NCBI RefSeq assembly: GCF_000377745.1
Contig: NZ_KB898709.1
Span: forward strand, 315,001-379,000
Direction of reading: 5' to 3'
Length of the DNA: 64,000 bases
From: Gilvimarinus chinensis DSM 19667
GTDB taxonomy: Bacteria; Pseudomonadota; Gammaproteobacteria; Pseudomonadales; Cellvibrionaceae
The notes under the pieces are model-generated. The model worked only from the letters and a program-made list of their open reading frames with translations, did no database searches and had not been told where the DNA came from. Position numbers and translations under genes: made by a program. The number at the start of each line of letters is the position of its first letter. The stretch's first letter is position 1. Below, in pieces: positions 46,906 through 59,891 of this stretch.

Positions 46906-47526
46906 ATGACGAGCCCAAGTGAAAACCGCACCATCACCCTGGCCATGACCGGCGCTTCAGGTGCTCAGTACGGCCTGCGCTTGTTGCAGTGTTTACTGGC
47001 GGCCGACTGCAATGTGTACCTGCTGTTGTCCAGCGCAGCCGAGGTAGTCATCCGCACCGAGACAGACTTGGATTTACCCACCGACCTGGAACAGCAGCAA
47101 CTGTTTTTAAGCCAGCGTTATGGTGCAAGTGATGAGCAGCTGACCCTGTTCGGCCGTGACGATTGGTTCTCGCCAGTGGCCTCAGGCTCCAGCTCTCCCT
47201 CATCCATGGTGATTTGCCCGGCAAGCGGCGGCACCCTGTCATCCATTGCCAGCGGCGCCAGCAATAACTTGATTGAGCGCGCGGCGGACGTCGCCCTCAA
47301 AGAGCGCCGCCAGTTAATTGTGGTGCCGCGCGAAACTCCCTACTCGGCCATCCACCTGGAAAACATGCTCAAGCTCACCCAGCTGGGCGCAGTGGTACTA
47401 CCGGCAAGCCCCGGCTTTTACATGCAGCCCGCTACTATTGAAGAGCTGATCGATTTTGTTGTCGCTCGTATTCTGGATCAACTGGGATTAGAGCAGGATC
47501 TGATGCCCCGCTGGGGTGAGGAATAA
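46906..47526 (+). CDS. ubiX: Flavin prenyltransferase UbiX
   Basis: A 206-residue flavoprotein making the prenylated FMN cofactor for UbiD decarboxylases. It shows [15 protein letters not shown] at the N-terminus (phosphate binding), GSGSS-like [17 protein letters not shown] and [16 protein letters not shown]. Length is normal. It starts 10 bases after mpl and ends two bases before the HMG-CoA lyase gene. Confidence 0.95.
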   Translation: MTSPSENRTITLAMTGASGAQYGLRLLQCLLAADCNVYLLLSSAAEVVIRTETDLDLPTDLEQQQLFLSQRYGASDEQLTLFGRDDWFSPVASGSSSPSSMVICPASGGTLSSIASGASNNLIERAADVALKERRQLIVVPRETPYSAIHLENMLKLTQLGAVVLPASPGFYMQPATIEELIDFVVARILDQLGLEQDLMPRWGEE

Positions 47527-47528
47527 CC

Positions 47529-48431
47529 TTGCTCCCGCAAAGAGTTTCTATCGTTGAAGTCGGCCCGCGCGATGGGCTGCAAAACGAGCCCGGTACCATC
47601 GCGCTTGCCCATAAGCTCGAGTTGATTCACGCCCTTGCAGAGGCTGGACTAACTCGCATTGAGGCCGGCGCCTTTGTAAACCCTAAGTGGGTGCCACAAA
47701 TGGCCGACAGCGAGGCGGTGTTTGCGAAGCTTAAACGCAAGCCCGGCGTTAGATACAGCGCCCTGACGCCCAATTTAAAAGGCTTTGAGCGCGCACGACA
47801 GGTAAACGCCAGCGAGGTGGCGATCTTCGCGGCGGCCAGCGAAGCCTTCAGCGAAAAGAATCTGAACTGCAGTATTGAGCAAAGCCTGGCGAAGTTTGCC
47901 GAGGTGGCCAGCGCCGCCCGCGAGCACAAGATCCCTCTGCGCGGTTATATCTCCTGCGTTCTTGGCTGCCCCTACAGTGGAGCCGTAGCACCAGAGCTGT
48001 GCCTGGAAATCGCGCAAGAACTGCTGAACATGGGCTGCTATGAAATTTCGCTAGGCGACACCATCGGCATCGGCACCGCCGCCAGCACGCAAGCGTTATT
48101 ACGAGTTTTGCTCAAGCGAATCGACCCGACCAAACTCGCCGTGCACATGCACGATACCTACGGCCAGGCGCTCACCAATATTTATACGGCCTTGCAGCAA
48201 GGCATTGCGGTGGTGGACTCCTCAGTCGCAGGCCTCGGCGGCTGCCCCTACGCCAAAGGCGCTACCGGCAACGTTGCCACCGAAGACGTACTCTTTCTAT
48301 TAAAAGGGCTGGGTATAGAGCACGGTATCGACCTACCTAAAGTTGCACACGCCGGTGCTACTATTTGTCGCCATTTAAATATACGCAACAACAGCCGCGC
48401 CGCCGTGGCGCTATTGAATAAAACATCATGA
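47529..48431 (+). CDS. mvaB: Hydroxymethylglutaryl-CoA lyase
   Basis: A 300-residue TIM-barrel lyase that splits HMG-CoA to acetyl-CoA and acetoacetate in leucine breakdown. It has IVEVGPRDGLQNEPG at the N-terminus (catalytic Arg and Asp), GAFVNPKWVPQMAD, GYISCVLGCPYSG, HMHDTYGQ and GLGGCPYAKGATGNVATED with the C-terminal active-site Cys. The start is TTG at 47529, two bases after the ubiX stop. It overlaps the DUF2288 gene by four bases. Confidence 0.94.
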   Translation: MLPQRVSIVEVGPRDGLQNEPGTIALAHKLELIHALAEAGLTRIEAGAFVNPKWVPQMADSEAVFAKLKRKPGVRYSALTPNLKGFERARQVNASEVAIFAAASEAFSEKNLNCSIEQSLAKFAEVASAAREHKIPLRGYISCVLGCPYSGAVAPELCLEIAQELLNMGCYEISLGDTIGIGTAASTQALLRVLLKRIDPTKLAVHMHDTYGQALTNIYTALQQGIAVVDSSVAGLGGCPYAKGATGNVATEDVLFLLKGLGIEHGIDLPKVAHAGATICRHLNIRNNSRAAVALLNKTS

Positions 48432-48730
48432 CCAATCAAAACGACGACATTTTGCAAACCAAAGTAAACCTTGAAACCGCGCAAATCCCCTGGCGGGACT
48501 TACAGCGCTTTTTTGCCGGGGGCAGGGCGGTTTTTGTCGCCCCCGAGCTGGACTTGACTCGGGTCGCCACTGAGATGGCCAAAGACAATGCCACACAAAT
48601 CCAGCACTGGATGAGCGAAGGGCAGGTAGGACCCGTCAGTGACGAACAAGCCCAGGCCTGGTTTGAGGCCGACGCCCTACTCTGGGCCGTCGTTATTAAA
48701 CCCTGGGTAATGGTGCAGGAAAAACTCTAA
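48428..48730 (+). CDS. DUF2288 family protein
   Basis: A 100-residue cytoplasmic protein matching the DUF2288 outline: KVNLETAQIPWRDLQRFFA, GRAVFVAPELDLTRVA and a Trp-rich C-terminus (ALLWAVVIKPWVMVQ). Function unknown. Its ATG overlaps the TGA of the HMG-CoA lyase gene. It ends the mpl-ubiX-mvaB operon. Confidence 0.85.
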   Translation: MTNQNDDILQTKVNLETAQIPWRDLQRFFAGGRAVFVAPELDLTRVATEMAKDNATQIQHWMSEGQVGPVSDEQAQAWFEADALLWAVVIKPWVMVQEKL

Positions 48731-48786
48731 AGCTCGCTTTCACCCCACACCACTGGCCGCGCACAGTGCGAAGCGGCTTGTGTGCT

Positions 48787-51193
<2,407 letters not shown>

Positions 51194-51225
51194 TCGATCG
51201 GTTTTATAAAGCGTAAGTGCTACAC

Positions 51226-51252
51226 AAAGCCGGGGCTTGCCCCGGCTTTTTT
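51226..51252 (+). terminator. Rho-independent terminator of icd
   Basis: AAAGCCGGGGC, a two-base gap, GCCCCGGC and six T; it lies 33 bases after the icd stop. Confidence 0.9.
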
Positions 51253-51353
51253 CTGTCTGATCGTTTTTTTGAATCACAAGCCACAGCTTTTCCGGTGTTT
51301 TTACACCCAGCAAACTTCTAAGCTTTGAGCATACCAATGCACTAGGAGTAAAT

Positions 51354-52328
51354 ATGGGCTTATTAGTAGAAGGTACTTGGCAGGACAAATGGTACGACAC
51401 AGACTCAACCGGCGGGAAGTTTGTTCGCAGCAACGCACAATATCGTCATTGGGTAACCGCCGATGGCATCGCCGGACCGACAGGAGAAGGCGGATTCAAG
51501 GCTGAGCCCGGCCGCTATCATCTGTATGTATCTCTGGCCTGCCCTTGGGCGCATCGCACGCTGATTTTTCGCAAACTGAAAGGATTAGAAAAGTTTATTG
51601 AGGTCTCAGTGGTAAACCCACTGATGGCCGAACACGGCTGGACATTTGAAGACGCCCCGGGTGTGGAGCCCGACCCCATTCACCATGCAGAATTTCTGCA
51701 TCAAATATACACTGCCGACAAACCCGATTACACGGGACGCGTAACAGTCCCGGTACTGTGGGATAAATGGCAAAAGCGGATTGTCAGCAACGAGTCGGCC
51801 GACATCATTCGTATGCTTAACAGCGCTTTTGATCATTTAGGAGCAAAGCCAGGCGATTACTACCCCGAAAAACTCCAAAATGAAATTGAGCAAATTAACG
51901 ACAGGGTCTATCACTCCGTCAACAACGGTGTATACAAGGCTGGATTCGCAACTCAGCAAGACGCCTACGATGAAGCGGCGACTGAATTGTTTACAACGCT
52001 GGACTGGCTTGAGGAAAAGCTTGAGCACAACCGGTATTTAACCGGAGGAACGATCACAGAAGCGGACTGGCGCTTATTCACCACACTGATCCGATTCGAC
52101 CCCGTGTATCACGGTCACTTTAAGTGCAACATTAAACGCATCGCCGATTACCCCAACCTGTGGGGTTTCACCCGCGAGCTATACCAGTGGCCCGGAGTAA
52201 AAGAGACCGTTAATTTTGAGCATATCAAAGGCCACTACTATCGTAGCCACACGATGATCAACCCGACGGGCATAGTGCCCAAAGGGCCTGAGTTGGCACT
52301 GCTGGACCAGCCCCATAAAAGAGACTGA
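51354..52328 (+). CDS. yqjG: Glutathionyl-hydroquinone reductase (Xi-class GST)
   Basis: A 324-residue glutathione transferase relative that removes glutathione from quinone conjugates. The catalytic Cys is residue 63 in SLACPWAHRTL, the same number as in E. coli YqjG. The C-terminal helical domain carries the YHGHFKCNIKRI signature of the Xi class. AGGAG lies before the ATG. It forms a single-gene unit between the icd terminator and the bidirectional terminator shared with rplQ. Confidence 0.93.
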   Translation: MGLLVEGTWQDKWYDTDSTGGKFVRSNAQYRHWVTADGIAGPTGEGGFKAEPGRYHLYVSLACPWAHRTLIFRKLKGLEKFIEVSVVNPLMAEHGWTFEDAPGVEPDPIHHAEFLHQIYTADKPDYTGRVTVPVLWDKWQKRIVSNESADIIRMLNSAFDHLGAKPGDYYPEKLQNEIEQINDRVYHSVNNGVYKAGFATQQDAYDEAATELFTTLDWLEEKLEHNRYLTGGTITEADWRLFTTLIRFDPVYHGHFKCNIKRIADYPNLWGFTRELYQWPGVKETVNFEHIKGHYYRSHTMINPTGIVPKGPELALLDQPHKRD

Positions 52329-52351
52329 AACAAACCTGAACAAACCACAGA

Positions 52352-52385
52352 ACGTAAAAAAGCCGGCGAGCCGGCTTTTTTACGT
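52352..52385. terminator. Bidirectional terminator (yqjG / rplQ)
   Basis: Near-perfect palindrome: ACGTAAAAAAGCCGGC, GA, GCCGGCTTTTTTACGT. A and T runs flank the G+C core, so it can stop both the yqjG transcript and the convergent alpha ribosomal operon. Confidence 0.92.
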
Positions 52386-52403
52386 AGGCAGTGAGAAACC
52401 GAT

Positions 52404-52799
52404 TTATTCGGCTTCAGTCACTTCCTCTGCAACAGCATTTGCAGGGCGATCTACTAACTCGACGTATGCCATGGTGGCATTATCGCCGGCACGCATGCCG
52501 CACTTCAAAATTCGCAGGTAACCACCAGGACGAGCTTCGTAGCGTGGACCCAGATCGGTAAACAATTTACCAACCGCTTGGGCGTTACGCAGACGAGCAA
52601 AAGCCAAACGGCGGTTCGCTACACTGTCTTTTTTAGCCAAAGTAATCAAAGGCTCGGCAAAACGACGCAGCTCTTTGGCTTTGGGCAGAGTTGTTTTAAT
52701 CAGTTCGTGCTCAACCAATGAAATGGTCATGTTGCGGAACATCGCTTTACGATGCGAACTGTTACGATTCAGTTTACGGCCACTATGACGATGACGCAT
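52404..52799 (-). CDS. rplQ: 50S ribosomal protein L17
   Basis: A 131-residue protein starting [20 protein letters not shown], the L17 signature, and ending with an acidic tail after [15 protein letters not shown]. It is the last gene of the alpha operon, 70 bases after rpoA and 19 bases before the strong bidirectional terminator. Confidence 0.98.
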   Translation of the reverse strand: MRHRHSGRKLNRNSSHRKAMFRNMTISLVEHELIKTTLPKAKELRRFAEPLITLAKKDSVANRRLAFARLRNAQAVGKLFTDLGPRYEARPGGYLRILKCGMRAGDNATMAYVELVDRPANAVAEEVTEAE

Positions 52800-52869
52800 G
52801 ACGCTAAATCCTTCACTTATGATTGCTTCACAGCAATCTCGTTAACCCGCGCTTTCGCGGGACTATGAA

Positions 52870-53865
52870 TTAATCTTCGTTGCGCAGGCTGGCTGGAGGC
52901 CAGTTTTCCAGACGCATACCGAGAGACAGACCGCGCGAGGCAAGTACGTCTTTAATCTCGGTCAGAGACTTTTTACCCAAGTTCGGAGTCTTCAACAGCT
53001 CAACTTCAGTGCGCTGAATCAGATCGCCGATGTAATAGATGTTTTCCGCTTTCAGGCAGTTGGCCGAACGAACGGTCAGCTCCAAATCATCCACCGGACG
53101 CAGAAGAACAGGATCAATCGCCTCTTCTTTTTCTTCCGGTTGTGATTGTGCTTCGCTCTCCAGGTCAACGAACACGGCCAGCTGCTGCTGCAGGATGGTC
53201 GCGGCGCGACGGATGGCTTCTTCAGGATCAATGGTACCGTTGGTTTCCAAATCCAGAATCAGCTTATCCAAATCGGTGCGCTGCTCTACACGAGCGCTGT
53301 CTACACTGTAGGCAACACGACGTACAGGGCTGAAAGAAGCATCCAGCTGCAAACGACCGATCGCACGGTTTTCGTCTTCTTCCTGACGGCGGGCATCAGC
53401 AGGCTGATAGCCACGACCGCGGGCGACAGTCAGACGCATAGTCAAAGTAGTGTCACCAGTGATGTTGGCGATGACGTGCTCGGGGTTTTTAACCTCGATG
53501 TCGTGATCGACCTGAATATCACCAGCAGTAACAACACCCGGACCCTTTTTGGTCAGAGTCAACACTGCTTGGTCTTTACCGTGCATTACCACGGCTACGC
53601 CTTTGAGGTTCAAGAGGATTTCAATAACGTCCTCGCGAACACCCTCAATGTCGCTATACTCGTGCAATACACCATCGATCTCGGCTTCGATGATGGCGCA
53701 GCCAGCCATCGAAGACAGCAAGATACGACGCAGCGCATTGCCCAATGTATGTCCGAAACCACGCTCCAGCGGCTCCAGCACGACCTTTGCGTGGGTCGGG
53801 CCGTTTTCGGTTACGTCGATATGACGCGGAGTCAAAAATTCGTTTACTGCAGTCTGCATAGCCAC
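52870..53865 (-). CDS. rpoA: RNA polymerase alpha subunit
   Basis: A 331-residue protein with the assembly domain ([19 protein letters not shown] near residue 25) and a C-terminal DNA/activator-binding domain from about residue 250 ([29 protein letters not shown]). Length is normal. Second-last gene of the alpha operon, 20 bases after rpsD. Confidence 0.98.
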   Translation of the reverse strand: MAMQTAVNEFLTPRHIDVTENGPTHAKVVLEPLERGFGHTLGNALRRILLSSMAGCAIIEAEIDGVLHEYSDIEGVREDVIEILLNLKGVAVVMHGKDQAVLTLTKKGPGVVTAGDIQVDHDIEVKNPEHVIANITGDTTLTMRLTVARGRGYQPADARRQEEDENRAIGRLQLDASFSPVRRVAYSVDSARVEQRTDLDKLILDLETNGTIDPEEAIRRAATILQQQLAVFVDLESEAQSQPEEKEEAIDPVLLRPVDDLELTVRSANCLKAENIYYIGDLIQRTEVELLKTPNLGKKSLTEIKDVLASRGLSLGMRLENWPPASLRNED

Positions 53866-53885
53866 ACCTGTTAACGGTTAATCCC

Positions 53886-54506
53886 TTACTTGGAGTAAAG
53901 CTCTACGATAAGGTTTTCGTTGATTTCAGCCGGCAAGTCGCTGCGATCAGGAACGCGCTTGAAAGTGCCTTCCTTTTTGTCAGCGTTTACTTCAACCCAT
54001 TCAACATCAGCACGCTGGCCTGACAGAGTCAGAGCGTTCTGAATGCGCAGTTGGTTCTTTGCCTTCTCACGAACGGCTACAACGTCACCTTCTGCGACCT
54101 GGAAAGAAGCAATGTTAACGGTTTGACCATTAACGGTAATCGCCTTGTGAGACACCAGCTGACGTGATTCGGCGCGGGTTGAGCCAAAGCCCATGCGATA
54201 AACCACATTGTCCAGACGGCACTCAAGCAACTTCAACAGGTTCTCACCAGTTGCGCCCTTGCGACGAGCAGCTTCTTTGTAGTAGCTGCGGAATTGCTTT
54301 TCCAGTACACCATAGGTGCGACGTACTTTTTGTTTCTCACGCAACTGAACGCCGTAATCAGACAGGCGTCCACGGCGTTGGCCGTGCATACCTGGAGCGG
54401 TTTCCAGTTTGCATTTTGAGTCCAGCGCGCGTGCACCGCTCTTCAGGAACAGGTCAGTGCCTTCGCGACGGGACAGCTTACAAGTTGGTCCAATATAACG
54501 TGCCAT
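53886..54506 (-). CDS. rpsD: 30S ribosomal protein S4
   Basis: A 206-residue primary 16S-rRNA binding protein with [19 protein letters not shown] at the start and the S4 RNA-binding fold ([19 protein letters not shown]). In related bacteria S4 represses the alpha operon through the rpsM leader. It starts 12 bases after rpsK. Confidence 0.98.
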   Translation of the reverse strand: MARYIGPTCKLSRREGTDLFLKSGARALDSKCKLETAPGMHGQRRGRLSDYGVQLREKQKVRRTYGVLEKQFRSYYKEAARRKGATGENLLKLLECRLDNVVYRMGFGSTRAESRQLVSHKAITVNGQTVNIASFQVAEGDVVAVREKAKNQLRIQNALTLSGQRADVEWVEVNADKKEGTFKRVPDRSDLPAEINENLIVELYSK

Positions 54507-54518
54507 TAGTTTGCCCCC

Positions 54519-54914
54519 TTACACTCGACGTTTCTTAGGCGGACGGCATCCATTGTGCGGGATAGGCGTCACGTCTGTGATGTTGGTAATTTTGTAACCA
54601 ACGTTGTTCAGGGCACGAACAGCAGACTCGCGGCCTGGCCCTGGACCTTTTACCTCAACGTCGAGGTTTTTTAAGCCGTAATCTTTAGCGGCTTCACCGG
54701 CACGTTCTGCAGCTACCTGAGCCGCAAACGGGGTGCTTTTACGTGAACCGCGGAAACCAGAACCACCAGCAGTGGCCCAGCTCAGGGTGTTACCCTGGCG
54801 GTCAGTGATCGTTACGATCGTATTATTAAAAGAGGCGTGGATGTGTGCAACACCATCCGCTACCTGCTTTTTAACCTTTTTCTTGGTCGTGGCTTTATTA
54901 CCTGGCTTGGCCAT
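54519..54914 (-). CDS. rpsK: 30S ribosomal protein S11
   Basis: A 131-residue protein with [19 protein letters not shown] and the conserved end [18 protein letters not shown]. It lies between rpsM and rpsD in the alpha operon. Confidence 0.98.
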   Translation of the reverse strand: MAKPGNKATTKKKVKKQVADGVAHIHASFNNTIVTITDRQGNTLSWATAGGSGFRGSRKSTPFAAQVAAERAGEAAKDYGLKNLDVEVKGPGPGRESAVRALNNVGYKITNITDVTPIPHNGCRPPKKRRV

Positions 54915-54969
54915 AGCAATCTCTTCCTAACTGTTGTTACCGTACTTTGAATGTGGGCGTAAGCGTCAA

Positions 54970-55326
54970 TTACTTCTTGATGGGCTTACGCGGACCTTTG
55001 CGGGTACGAGCGTTAGTCTTAGTACGCTGACCATTTACCGGCAAACTACGACGGTGGCGCAGGCCACGGTAGCATCCCAGATCCATCAAGCGTTTAATGT
55101 TCATAGACACAACACGACGCAGGTCACCCTCAACGGTAAACTTGCCCACTTCGGTGCGAAGCTGATCAACCTGCTCTTCAGAAAGAGAGCCGATTTTCGC
55201 ATCTTCAGCAATACCGGTAGCAGCACAGATCTGCTTGGCGGTGGTCCGGCCAACCCCGAAAATGTAAGTCAGGGATATAACCGCGTGTTTATGGTCTGGT
55301 ATGTTTACACCAGCAATACGGGCCAT
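54970..55326 (-). CDS. rpsM: 30S ribosomal protein S13
   Basis: A 118-residue protein, [19 protein letters not shown] at the start and [15 protein letters not shown] near the end. First gene of the alpha operon. GGAG lies nine bases before the ATG. The 250-base upstream gap separates it from rpmJ and should contain the alpha-operon leader. Confidence 0.98.
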   Translation of the reverse strand: MARIAGVNIPDHKHAVISLTYIFGVGRTTAKQICAATGIAEDAKIGSLSEEQVDQLRTEVGKFTVEGDLRRVVSMNIKRLMDLGCYRGLRHRRSLPVNGQRTKTNARTRKGPRKPIKK

Positions 55327-55514
55327 TCAAATTACTCCAGTAACTCTAAAATTGCAGCGTTGACGTGGAAATACCCCACCCCTGACGCTCTTAATAAAAA
55401 GGCGCGCAAGGATAGCGACAAAACCACAAAAAAGCAATAGCCTGATGATTTCTCATCAGACGACAGTCAACGCCCCCTAGTGTGCAAGCCAGCCGTTATG
55501 GTTGTTCAGCTGGC
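55327..55514 (-). promoter_or_regulatory. rpsM leader region (possible S4-regulated alpha leader)
   Basis: This untranslated stretch upstream of rpsM includes a seven-pair hairpin (CTGATGA/TCATCAG, 55442-55459) and T-rich sequence after it. In E. coli the leader folds into a pseudoknot bound by S4. I cannot confirm the pseudoknot from sequence alone; the call rests on position. Confidence 0.35.
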
Positions 55515-55544
55515 AGAAAAGGTGGCAAAAATGCCACCTTTTCT
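55515..55544 (-). terminator. Hairpin between spc and alpha operons
   Basis: A 13-pair stem (AGAAAAGGTGGCA / TGCCACCTTTTCT) with an AAAA loop lies 34 bases after rpmJ. It has no clean T tract after it, so it may be a partial terminator that lets some transcription continue. Confidence 0.55.
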
Positions 55545-55577
55545 GGCCGACGGGCAGCAAGCTGCCCATCGTCTTGC

Positions 55578-55694
55578 TTAGCCTTGACGCTGCTTGTGGC
55601 GTGGCTCGGCGTTGCAGATTACCCGCAGAACACCGTTGCGACGTACCATTTTGCAGTTGCGGCAAATTTTTTTAACAGAAGCACGAACTTTCAT
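55578..55694 (-). CDS. rpmJ: 50S ribosomal protein L36
   Basis: A 38-residue protein, [20 protein letters not shown] then [18 protein letters not shown]. The zinc ligands Cys11, Cys14, Cys27 and His33 are all present, so it is the zinc-binding form. Last gene of the spc operon, 21 bases after secY. Confidence 0.97.
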   Translation of the reverse strand: MKVRASVKKICRNCKMVRRNGVLRVICNAEPRHKQRQG

Positions 55695-55715
55695 GATCCT
55701 ACCCTTTAACTTGGG

Positions 55716-57053
55716 TTAGCGAGCGTTACCGCTGCCGTACCCCTTCAAGTTTGACTTCTTCATCAGTGATTCATACTGATGCGACATCAAGTGAGCCTGT
55801 ACCTGGGACATAAAGTCCATTACCACCACCACTACAATCAGCAATGAGGTACCGCCTAAGTAGAAGGGCACATTAGCCGCTACTACCAGGAACTGAGGCA
55901 TCAGGCAAACTACCGACATATAAACAGCGCCGATAACCGTCAGACGGGTCAAAACACTGTCAATATATTTGGCTGATTGCTCGCCGGGACGAATCCCCGG
56001 AATATAAGCACCTGATTTTTTCAGGTTGTCCGCAACCTCTTTCGGGTTAAACATCAACGCCGTATAGAAGAAGCAGAAGAACGCAATCAAGCCGGTAAAC
56101 AAAATAACGTTCAAAGGCTGGCCTGGGCCAATCGCCAGTGCAAAATCCTGCAGGAAATTGCTTACCGGACCGTCGCCACCTTCACCGAACCACTGCGCAA
56201 TCGAGGCAGGGAACAGCAAGATAGAGCTGGCAAAAATCGCCGGAATCACGCCCGCCATATTAATTTTCAATGGCAGATGGCTAGTTTGAGCCGCGTAGGC
56301 CTGACGACCTTGCTGACGCTTGGCGTAGTTCACCGTAATGCGGCGCTGGCCGCGCTCGATGCGCACAATACACCAAATTACAAAAATAGCCAGTACTGCG
56401 ATACCCAGCAGCATCAAAATATTGAGATCTCCCTGACGGGCACTCTCAAAAGCCGCACCGATGGCACTCGGGAAGCCAGCAACGATACCCGCGAAAATCA
56501 GCATGGATATACCATTACCAATACCGCGCTCTGTTACCTGCTCACCCAGCCACATCATAAAGACGGCACCGGTCACCAGAGACACTACAGCGATAAAGTA
56601 GAAAGCTATGGTTGGCTCTCCACCGTATGCAAAACCCGAAAAGCTCACCGCCATAGCCATTGCCTGGACAGTAGCCAATACAACGGTACCGTAGCGTGTG
56701 TACTGGTTAATCTTACGACGACCAGCATCACCTTCTTTTTTCAACTGCTCCAGCGAAGGAGTCACCGCAGTCATTAACTGCATAATGATCGACGCTGAAA
56801 TGTAAGGGAAAATACCCAGAGCCAGAATACTCATCCGCTCCAGAGCACCGCCCGAGAACATATTAAACAGGCCCAGCACCGTTCCCTGATTCTGATTAAA
56901 CAGATCGGCAATCCGGTCTGGGTCAAGCCCAGGAACCGGAATGTGGGTACCGATCCGGTAAACCACTATTGCCAAAAACAGAAAACGAAGGCGAGCCCAG
57001 AGCTCGCCCAATCCTTTTTGATTTGCTAACGGCAGATTACCGGGAGTTGCCAT
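55716..57053 (-). CDS. secY: Protein translocase subunit SecY
   Basis: A 445-residue inner-membrane channel protein with ten membrane segments. It shows the family segments [18 protein letters not shown] and [20 protein letters not shown] 57053 is preferred over GTG 57059, which lies inside the AGAGGTG ribosome site. It lies between rplO and rpmJ as usual. Confidence 0.97.
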   Translation of the reverse strand: MATPGNLPLANQKGLGELWARLRFLFLAIVVYRIGTHIPVPGLDPDRIADLFNQNQGTVLGLFNMFSGGALERMSILALGIFPYISASIIMQLMTAVTPSLEQLKKEGDAGRRKINQYTRYGTVVLATVQAMAMAVSFSGFAYGGEPTIAFYFIAVVSLVTGAVFMMWLGEQVTERGIGNGISMLIFAGIVAGFPSAIGAAFESARQGDLNILMLLGIAVLAIFVIWCIVRIERGQRRITVNYAKRQQGRQAYAAQTSHLPLKINMAGVIPAIFASSILLFPASIAQWFGEGGDGPVSNFLQDFALAIGPGQPLNVILFTGLIAFFCFFYTALMFNPKEVADNLKKSGAYIPGIRPGEQSAKYIDSVLTRLTVIGAVYMSVVCLMPQFLVVAANVPFYLGGTSLLIVVVVVMDFMSQVQAHLMSHQYESLMKKSNLKGYGSGNAR

Positions 57054-57062
57054 TGGCACCTC

Positions 57063-57497
57063 TTACTCTTCGACTTTTCCGCCCGCCGCTTCGATGGCAG
57101 CTTTGGCGCCTTTAGTTACAGATAAACCTTTCACTGTAACGGCTTTGGTCACTTCGCCGGAAGCAAAGATCTTGGCACGCTTGATGTTCGCACCGATGAT
57201 ATCGGCTTGCTTCAAGGTTTCCAGATCTACCACTTCGCCTTCTACTTTGTTCAGCTCGTTCAAGCGAACTTCAGCAGTCACACGGCCAACTCGTGAAGAG
57301 AAACCGTACTTAGGCAGGCGCTTTTGCAAAGGCATTTGACCGCCTTCGAAACCTGGCTTAACAGTACCGCCTGAGCGAGACTTCAAACCTTTGTGGCCGC
57401 GACCACCAGTTTTACCTAAGCCACTACCGATACCACGGCCAACACGCTTTTTGCTAGTAGTGCTGCCGGGAGCGGGATTCAGCGTATTAAGACGCAT
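57063..57497 (-). CDS. rplO: 50S ribosomal protein L15
   Basis: A 144-residue protein, [20 protein letters not shown] with the Gly-rich [17 protein letters not shown]. It starts one base after rpmD and is followed by secY. Confidence 0.98.
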   Translation of the reverse strand: MRLNTLNPAPGSTTSKKRVGRGIGSGLGKTGGRGHKGLKSRSGGTVKPGFEGGQMPLQKRLPKYGFSSRVGRVTAEVRLNELNKVEGEVVDLETLKQADIIGANIKRAKIFASGEVTKAVTVKGLSVTKGAKAAIEAAGGKVEE

Positions 57498-57498
57498 G

Positions 57499-57684
57499 TT
57501 ACTCTCCCTCTACCTTAACCAGATAGTTCACTTTGTTAATCATGCCACGAGTTGAAGGAGTGTCTTCTACCTCAACCGTGTGGCCGATGCGACGCAGCCC
57601 CAAACCTGTAACACAAGCCCGATGGTTCTTCAGACGGCCTGCGGTACTCTTGACCTGAGTCACCTTAATCATTTTCTTAGCCAT
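57499..57684 (-). CDS. rpmD: 50S ribosomal protein L30
   Basis: A 61-residue protein with [20 protein letters not shown] and [17 protein letters not shown], the L30 core. It lies between rpsE and rplO. Confidence 0.97.
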   Translation of the reverse strand: MAKKMIKVTQVKSTAGRLKNHRACVTGLGLRRIGHTVEVEDTPSTRGMINKVNYLVKVEGE

Positions 57685-57720
57685 GCTCGTTTACCGCTTT
57701 CCTAGAATCGACAATGTCGA

Positions 57721-58230
57721 TTAGTTCAGAATATCTTCTACGCTCTTACCACGCTTGGCGGCTACTGCTTCAGGAGCAGCCATGTCACGCAGCGCTTTGT
57801 AAGTAGCGCGAACCACGTTTACCGGGTTGGTAGAACCGTAGCACTTAGCCAGAACGTTCTGTACACCGGCGATTTCCAGTACAGCGCGCATAGCACCACC
57901 GGCAATTACACCAGTACCAGGAGATGCTGGCTGCATGTAAACCTTAGAGGCGCCGTGACGACCCTTGGTGGCGTACTGCAGTGTATCACCGTTCAGGTCT
58001 ACAGAAATCATATTGCGACGCGCTGCTTCCATTGCTTTTTGAATAGCAACAGGCACTTCGCGCGCCTTACCGCGGCCGAAACCTACCTTGCCGTTACCGT
58101 CGCCAACAACGGTAAGTGCGGTGAAGGCAAAGATACGACCACCTTTAACTGTTTTAGCAACACGGTTAACTTGTACCAGCTTTTCCTGGAAGCCTTCGTT
58201 GTTGCTGTCATCTTTCTTAGTAAAAGCCAT
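57721..58230 (-). CDS. rpsE: 30S ribosomal protein S5
   Basis: A 169-residue protein. ATG 58230 ([19 protein letters not shown]) is chosen; the 14 extra in-frame codons upstream overlap rplR and do not fit the family. It has [20 protein letters not shown] and [15 protein letters not shown]. Within the spc operon after rplR. Confidence 0.97.
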   Translation of the reverse strand: MAFTKKDDSNNEGFQEKLVQVNRVAKTVKGGRIFAFTALTVVGDGNGKVGFGRGKAREVPVAIQKAMEAARRNMISVDLNGDTLQYATKGRHGASKVYMQPASPGTGVIAGGAMRAVLEIAGVQNVLAKCYGSTNPVNVVRATYKALRDMAAPEAVAAKRGKSVEDILN

Positions 58231-58240
58231 GTCTTTACCC

Positions 58241-58591
58241 TTAGAATTCCAGTCCAGCTTCACGCGCGGCATCAGCCAATGCCTTTACGCGACCGTGATA
58301 TTTGAACCCACTGCGGTCAAAGGCAACTTGGGTAATGCCAGCGGCTTTCGCGCGCTCGGCAATCAACTCACCCACAGCTTTGGCAGCATCAGCATTGCCA
58401 GTGGCACCGCTGCGCAGTGATTTGTCCAGAGTGGAGGCGCTTGCTAAAACGCTGGCTCCATCCTGGGCAATAATTTGTGCGTAAATGTGACGTGGCGTGC
58501 GGTGAACGGTTAGGCGGTTTACACCCAACTGACGGATCTTGGCACGGGCACGGCGCGCACGGCGAAGACGAGATTGCTTCTTATCGCTCAT
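58241..58591 (-). CDS. rplR: 50S ribosomal protein L18
   Basis: A 116-residue 5S-rRNA-binding protein, with [18 protein letters not shown] and [19 protein letters not shown]. It follows rplF after 10 bases. Confidence 0.97.
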   Translation of the reverse strand: MSDKKQSRLRRARRARAKIRQLGVNRLTVHRTPRHIYAQIIAQDGASVLASASTLDKSLRSGATGNADAAKAVGELIAERAKAAGITQVAFDRSGFKYHGRVKALADAAREAGLEF

Positions 58592-58601
58592 AACCTAGCC
58601 C

Positions 58602-59141
58602 CTACTTCTTCTTAGCTTCTTTACGACGTACTTGTTCGTCAGCGAAGCGCACACCTTTACCTTTATAAGGCTCTGGCGGACGAAGCGCGCGGATCTCCGC
58701 GGCCACCTGACCGAGCAACTGCTTATCAGCGCTCTTGAGTACGACATCGGTCTGGCTCGGAGTTTCCACTGTGACACCTTCTGGAACGGTGTAATCCACA
58801 GGGTTAGAGAAACCCAAAGACAGGTTTACAGTGTTACCTGTAGCTTTGGCACGGTAACCAACGCCAACCAACTGCAGCTTTTTCTCAAAGCCTTCAGTTA
58901 CGCCGACCATCATGTTACCAACCAGGGCACGCATAGTACCCGCCAAAGCGATAGATTCCTGCTTGGCACCACCGTCGCGGGCAGCAAAGCGCAGAACGTT
59001 ATCTTCCTGCGTTACTTCTACTGCATCGTGAACGGTCACTGCCAACGTACCTTTGCTGCCCTTCAAGCTAAGTTCTTGCCCGTTAAGGGTGACATTAACA
59101 GCAGCGGGTACTTCAACCGGACTGTTTGCAACTCGTGACAT
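58602..59141 (-). CDS. rplF: 50S ribosomal protein L6
   Basis: A 179-residue protein beginning [15 protein letters not shown] with the C-terminal signature [17 protein letters not shown]. In the spc operon between rpsH and rplR. Confidence 0.98.
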   Translation of the reverse strand: MSRVANSPVEVPAAVNVTLNGQELSLKGSKGTLAVTVHDAVEVTQEDNVLRFAARDGGAKQESIALAGTMRALVGNMMVGVTEGFEKKLQLVGVGYRAKATGNTVNLSLGFSNPVDYTVPEGVTVETPSQTDVVLKSADKQLLGQVAAEIRALRPPEPYKGKGVRFADEQVRRKEAKKK

Positions 59142-59152
59142 GATTCTTCCCG

Positions 59153-59545
59153 TTAGAATACTGTGCAGAGGACTTCGCCACCTACGCCCTGGGCGCGTGC
59201 AGCACGATCAGTCATTACACCTTTACTGGTCGAAACGATGGCAACACCCAGGCCGTTGCGAACACTCGGCAGCTCGGTTTTACCAGCGTAGTTACGCAAA
59301 CCGGGACGACTTACACGGTCGAGTTCCGCGATTACCGGCTTGCCTTCAAAATATTTCAGCTCGATGGTCAGCTCAGCCTTTGGGCCTTCGCTTACAGAGA
59401 AGTCTTTTACGTAACCTTCTTCAACCAAAACCTTGGCAACGTTTGCCTTAAGCTTGGAAGAAGGCATGCTAACTTCAGTCTTACCAACTTGCAGCGCATT
59501 GCGAATGCGGGTCAGCATATCTGCTAACGGATCTTGCATACTCAT
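59153..59545 (-). CDS. rpsH: 30S ribosomal protein S8
   Basis: A 130-residue protein, [18 protein letters not shown], ending [19 protein letters not shown]. In E. coli S8 represses the spc operon by binding near the rplE start; that site cannot be verified here. It follows rpsN after 30 bases. Confidence 0.98.
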   Translation of the reverse strand: MSMQDPLADMLTRIRNALQVGKTEVSMPSSKLKANVAKVLVEEGYVKDFSVSEGPKAELTIELKYFEGKPVIAELDRVSRPGLRNYAGKTELPSVRNGLGVAIVSTSKGVMTDRAARAQGVGGEVLCTVF

Positions 59546-59575
59546 CTGAATGTGCTCCTATATATGGGCCTGAGC

Positions 59576-59881
59576 TTACCAGCTCGCCTTAACCAGACCC
59601 GGGACGTCACCGCGCATAGCTGCTTCACGCAACTTGTGACGGCAAAGACCAAACTTACGATAAACACCGTGCGGACGGCCGGTCACGCGGCAGCGGTTGC
59701 GACCACGAGAAGGGCTGGCGTCACGAGGCAATTTCTGCAACTTGGTTTGCGCTTCCCATACTTGCTCTTCAGATGAAGCAGGGCTGGAAATAATCGCTTT
59801 CAATTCGGCACGCTTGGCAGCGTACTTCTCAACCAGACGTGCACGTTTTGCTTCGCGTGCGATCATAGATTTTTTAGCCAT
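59576..59881 (-). CDS. rpsN: 30S ribosomal protein S14 (zinc-free form)
   Basis: A 101-residue protein, [20 protein letters not shown], ending [17 protein letters not shown]. It is the long form lacking the CxxC-CxxC zinc site. It follows rplE after 10 bases. Confidence 0.98.
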   Translation of the reverse strand: MAKKSMIAREAKRARLVEKYAAKRAELKAIISSPASSEEQVWEAQTKLQKLPRDASPSRGRNRCRVTGRPHGVYRKFGLCRHKLREAAMRGDVPGLVKASW

Positions 59882-59891
59882 GTCTCTACCC

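Noticed and set aside
53146-53874. Long + strand ORF opposite rpoA (242 codons)
   Set aside because: It is antisense to a certain gene and its translation is low-complexity with no recognisable domain; it reflects codon bias of the rpoA strand.
54934-55440. 168-codon + strand ORF opposite rpsM and its leader
   Set aside because: Overlaps rpsM on the opposite strand, and shows no family features or ribosome site.
58231-58272. Longer start for rpsE
   Set aside because: It would overlap rplR, and the extra residues do not match S5.
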